Source: Synechococcus sp. UW140 (lineage in GTDB: Bacteria > Cyanobacteriota > Cyanobacteriia > PCC-6307 > Cyanobiaceae). Taken from it: a stretch of DNA of 64,000 nucleotides. Made by a program: the position numbers and the translations under genes. Below the pieces are notes generated by a model. The model worked only from the letters and a program-made list of their open reading frames with translations. It did no database searches and was not told the origin of the DNA. The stretch covers positions 1 to 64,000 of the forward strand of contig NZ_UCOB01000031.1 in assembly GCF_900474295.1 (NCBI RefSeq), in the 5' to 3' direction. This document shows, piece after piece, positions 62,004 to 64,000 of this stretch (position 1 is its first letter; each line of letters starts with the position of its first letter).

Positions 62004-62315
62004 TTGAACTTTCCGGCCTCGGAGTGGCGCCAACACCGGCACCGAGGCGAGACTGGGGACAGTTTGCAGTCTGTACCAGTGGGAGAGCGTTGCCGGCCGC
62101 AGTACCGACTCGTTGCTCTTGATGGCAGTCCGCATCCGGTGCTTGATGCCCCATACGACTCCATGGAAGCGGCTGAGGCTGCTGCTCAGCGATGGTGCAC
62201 TGGTCAGGGTCGCGCCTTTGCGATGGGGCAGAGCGGGATTGGCGTCGAAGTTCAGACCAGTTGTGGGGAGTGGCGCACCGTTGGCTATCCGCTCAGTTGC
62301 CTGCGCTCTCGCTAG
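62004..62315 (+). CDS. Hypothetical protein, start uncertain
   Basis: The C-terminal 75 residues are well formed: CRPQYRLVALDGSPHPVLDA, EAAEAAAQRWCTGQG and GIGVEVQTSCGEWRTVGYPL. The frame begins at TTG 62004, but GTG 62079 is at least as likely a start, because the first 25 residues look random. Soluble and cysteine-containing, of unknown function. It lies 24 bases ahead of the thiamine-binding-type gene. Confidence 0.6.
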   Translation: MNFPASEWRQHRHRGETGDSLQSVPVGERCRPQYRLVALDGSPHPVLDAPYDSMEAAEAAAQRWCTGQGRAFAMGQSGIGVEVQTSCGEWRTVGYPLSCLRSR

Positions 62316-62342
62316 ACCGGAGTGAGGTGATCTTCGGCTGTG

Positions 62343-62651
62343 ATGTGGGTCAGTGTCGACCTCTGTGTTGTGCCTCTCGGTGTCGGGGTCTCCTTGGCGC
62401 CTTATGTCGCCGCCTGTCAGCGGGTGATTGAGCAGGCGGGGCTCGACCACGAGCTTGGTCCGAATGGAACCGCGATTGAGGGTGAGTGGGACGCGGTCTT
62501 TGCTTGCGTGAGGGACTGTCATGACGCTGTGCACGCTTTGGGCGCGCCCCGCGTTTACACCACCTTGAAGGTCAATACCCGTACGGATCGGCAGCAGAGT
62601 TTTCGCGACAAGGTCGTCAGCGTCCAGGCGTCGACGCTTAGCGGTGCCTGA
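62343..62651 (+). CDS. MTH1187/YkoF-type thiamine-binding domain protein
   Basis: A 102-residue protein from ATG 62343: VDLCVVPLGVGVSLAPYVAACQRVIEQAG, then LGPNGTAIEGEWDAVFACVRDCHDAVHALG and RVYTTLKVNTRTDR. This is the MTH1187/UPF0045 pattern (about 100 residues), whose structure binds thiamine-like ligands in some members. Function in cyanobacteria is not established. GTG 62340 is an alternative start. It converges on nothing and precedes the HExxH gene by 87 bases. Confidence 0.8.
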   Translation: MWVSVDLCVVPLGVGVSLAPYVAACQRVIEQAGLDHELGPNGTAIEGEWDAVFACVRDCHDAVHALGAPRVYTTLKVNTRTDRQQSFRDKVVSVQASTLSGA

Positions 62652-62738
62652 AGTCCGAAAACCGGAGAACTTCTGTGCAAAACACCAACGCCTGAGCGGT
62701 CCTGAGTCCAATGAGACTAGAGATGCGATTGGCTTGTT

Positions 62739-63248
62739 TTGCGGATACGTGCTCTGGGCTGTGCCCTTCTATTCGGCTTGGCGATCGGTGCAGGCTCCGG
62801 TCTATCGGTCCGGGCTGAAACCTGGGACAGGATTGGTCGTTTTGCTGCGACGCTCCGCAAAGCCGGCACGTCCACTCTGGTGGCCAGGGATTGTCCGAAC
62901 ACCTTGCTCGGTGCTTTCCATTCCGAACGCAATGCCCTGCTGATCTGTGCCAACAACCTCCCCAACGATCCTGCGGAGATCTGGGAGGTGCTGGCCCATG
63001 AGGCGGCTCATGTGATGCAGCATTGCCGCGGTGGCCCGCTGCTGGTGGAGGGTCAGATGGACGATGCGATTGCCCGGGTGCGCTCCCGTTCGCCGCGTCT
63101 GTTCAAGGAGCTGAGTCTCTATCACAGCAGTCAGCACCGCGATGAGGTGGAAGCTCGGCTGGTGCAAACCCTGCCCCCCGATCAGGTGGAAGCCTTGTTT
63201 CAGCGGTTCTGCGCGACGCGACTGACTGGAACGAGCTCGGATTCGTGA
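62739..63248 (+). CDS. Secreted protein with HExxH motif
   Basis: A 169-residue protein with a signal peptide (MRIRALGCALLFGLAIGAGS, then AET at the expected cleavage site) and the zinc metallopeptidase motif LAHEAAHVMQHC. A further acidic residue ligand may be in DDAIARVR or DEVEARLV. Four cysteines could form disulfides. It is probably a small periplasmic metalloprotease-like protein, but the catalytic proof is lacking. GTGA overlap joins it to the next gene. Confidence 0.65.
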   Translation: MRIRALGCALLFGLAIGAGSGLSVRAETWDRIGRFAATLRKAGTSTLVARDCPNTLLGAFHSERNALLICANNLPNDPAEIWEVLAHEAAHVMQHCRGGPLLVEGQMDDAIARVRSRSPRLFKELSLYHSSQHRDEVEARLVQTLPPDQVEALFQRFCATRLTGTSSDS

Positions 63249-63268
63249 ATGTTCGGGAGGTGAGTGCC

Positions 63269-63595
63269 ATGGATGAGCAGAAGCCGATCACGCCACTCAC
63301 CGGCCCAGTGTTTGATGACGAGGGTCGACTCACTTACATGGGGGTGGATGGACGCCGCTATGTCGTCGTCGATGGCGTCGATTTTGATGAGCAGGACGCC
63401 GCCAAGGTGATGAAGGTGCTGCAGTTGGCAGGCGGGGTGTTTGAAGAGATCGAGCAGCATTGCCGCCATTGGTTGCAAATGGTGGACGACTCACCCCTGA
63501 GCGAGGAAGAGGCCTTGTCGTTGCTGTTGGCCACTCTCGAAACCGTTTTGGAAAGAAAGCAAGATGACCAGCAGGACCCTGGCCAAGGGAGCTGA
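63269..63595 (+). CDS. Hypothetical protein, 108 residues
   Basis: From ATG 63269 (or GTG 63245, which overlaps the previous stop by 4 bases and adds eight residues): MDEQKPITPLTGPVFDDEGRL, then YMGVDGRRYVVVDGVDFDEQ and VMKVLQLAGGVFEEIEQHC. Acidic and soluble; the VDGRRY pattern recalls DUF6447-like proteins (41811), but the match is weak. Coupled by position to the HExxH gene. Confidence 0.65.
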   Translation: MDEQKPITPLTGPVFDDEGRLTYMGVDGRRYVVVDGVDFDEQDAAKVMKVLQLAGGVFEEIEQHCRHWLQMVDDSPLSEEEALSLLLATLETVLERKQDDQQDPGQGS

Positions 63596-63638
63596 GGGTG
63601 CGCCCTTACGGTGTGACTGTTAACGCAATCGGCCGGCG

Positions 63639-64000
63639 ATGAATTCCAGCGTGCGGGGCTATTGGCTGATGACCTGGCTGGGGTTGGTGGGCAATGTGAT
63701 CGCCTTACCGCTGATCGGTTGGATCGCTTTTCAGGCCCCGTCCCTGCGAGTGACCCATATTAGCCTCGCTTTTGGCCTTGCCTGGCCTGCTGCGGTTGTC
63801 GGCATCGTGGCCTGTGGTGGCCTGCTGGCAGAACGGCGCTGGGGTGGGATTGTTGCCATCGTGGCTTTGTCGATGGCTTTGGCTGCTTCCTTGCCTTACG
63901 GCATCGTGCGCTTCGCCCTGCTGCCCCTAGATCAGTCGCTCAACCTCGGCCTTGTGTCCATGTCTCTGGCCCTGGTGAACTTGTTGGCGCTTCTCTATTG
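63639..64000 (+). CDS. Multi-pass membrane protein, cut at window end
   Basis: ATG 63639 opens a frame with no stop before 64000 (120 codons visible). It begins MNSSVRGYWLMTWLGLVGNVIALPLIGWIAFQ, and the visible part has about four hydrophobic spans (residues 8-28, 40-65, 72-95 and 105-120). No family motif seen. It is separated by 43 bases from the gene at 63269. Confidence 0.7.
   Translation, partial: MNSSVRGYWLMTWLGLVGNVIALPLIGWIAFQAPSLRVTHISLAFGLAWPAAVVGIVACGGLLAERRWGGIVAIVALSMALAASLPYGIVRFALLPLDQSLNLGLVSMSLALVNLLALLY

Noticed and set aside
61722-62711. 329-codon minus-strand frame
   Set aside because: It spans several plus- and minus-strand small genes with better evidence and has a random, Arg/Ser-rich composition.

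Overview
The window looks like a chromosomal segment of a marine picocyanobacterium, most likely a marine Synechococcus. The evidence is photosystem and cytochrome b6f genes (5' end of psbD, ycf4, petM, petG, cytM, ycf39), chlorophyll and carotenoid genes (chlI, crtL), the cyanobacterial NTRC fusion, split pntA1-pntA2-pntB, a CURT1/CAAD protein, GuaB3, DUF3370 and DUF6447 proteins, tight gene packing and fairly high GC. I saw no rRNA, tRNA, CRISPR array, transposase or phage gene.

Layout. 0-7.5 kb: psbD (only its first 17 codons, minus strand) diverges from ycf4 and a lipoprotein cyclophilin; then a hydrolase-ilvH pair, trm1, petM, ycf39, an ArsM-type methyltransferase and a pseudouridine synthase. 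7.5-16.5 kb: a divergent IF-1 paralogue, NTRC, a DEAH helicase, and the pntA1-pntA2-pntB operon followed by a YheT-like hydrolase. 16.5-27.4 kb: a 2Fe-2S ferredoxin and dxr, a sodium symporter, cysS, polA, an HlyD-type adaptor and ychF. 27.4-30.7 kb: a gene-poor, AT-richer accessory stretch with small orphan genes, a single-pass membrane protein and a frameshifted remnant of a YadA-like surface protein. 30.7-41.3 kb: a Coq4-family protein with an MFS transporter, a DUF1400 hydrolase, a peptide-type ABC permease and binding protein, hom-sufE, a NikL-like envelope protein, 5-formyl-THF cyclo-ligase and a methyltransferase. 41.3-42.6 kb is nearly gene-free apart from a DUF6447 protein. 42.6-52 kb is a long minus-strand block (cytM, trmJ-like, beta-lactamase-fold protein, DUF3370, chlI, ruvC; then CURT1, guaB3, trxA, hisH, rsmD), with petG inserted on the plus strand. 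52-60.3 kb: gyrA, crtL, a GH57 enzyme, leuA and a sugar-type ABC permease. 60.3-64 kb: a cluster of small genes, including a Nif11-domain protein, a thiamine-binding-type protein, a secreted HExxH protein and a membrane protein cut by the window end.

Most genes are ordinary core picocyanobacterial housekeeping, and many neighbours overlap by ATGA or GTGA, which suggests translational coupling. No clear multi-gene undescribed system is visible. The best candidates for novelty are the 27.4-30.7 kb accessory stretch, the Nif11 protein with its small neighbours, the IF-1 paralogue, the 10-bp tandem repeat that encodes the C-terminus of the 5-formyl-THF cyclo-ligase, and several unexplained inverted or direct repeats.
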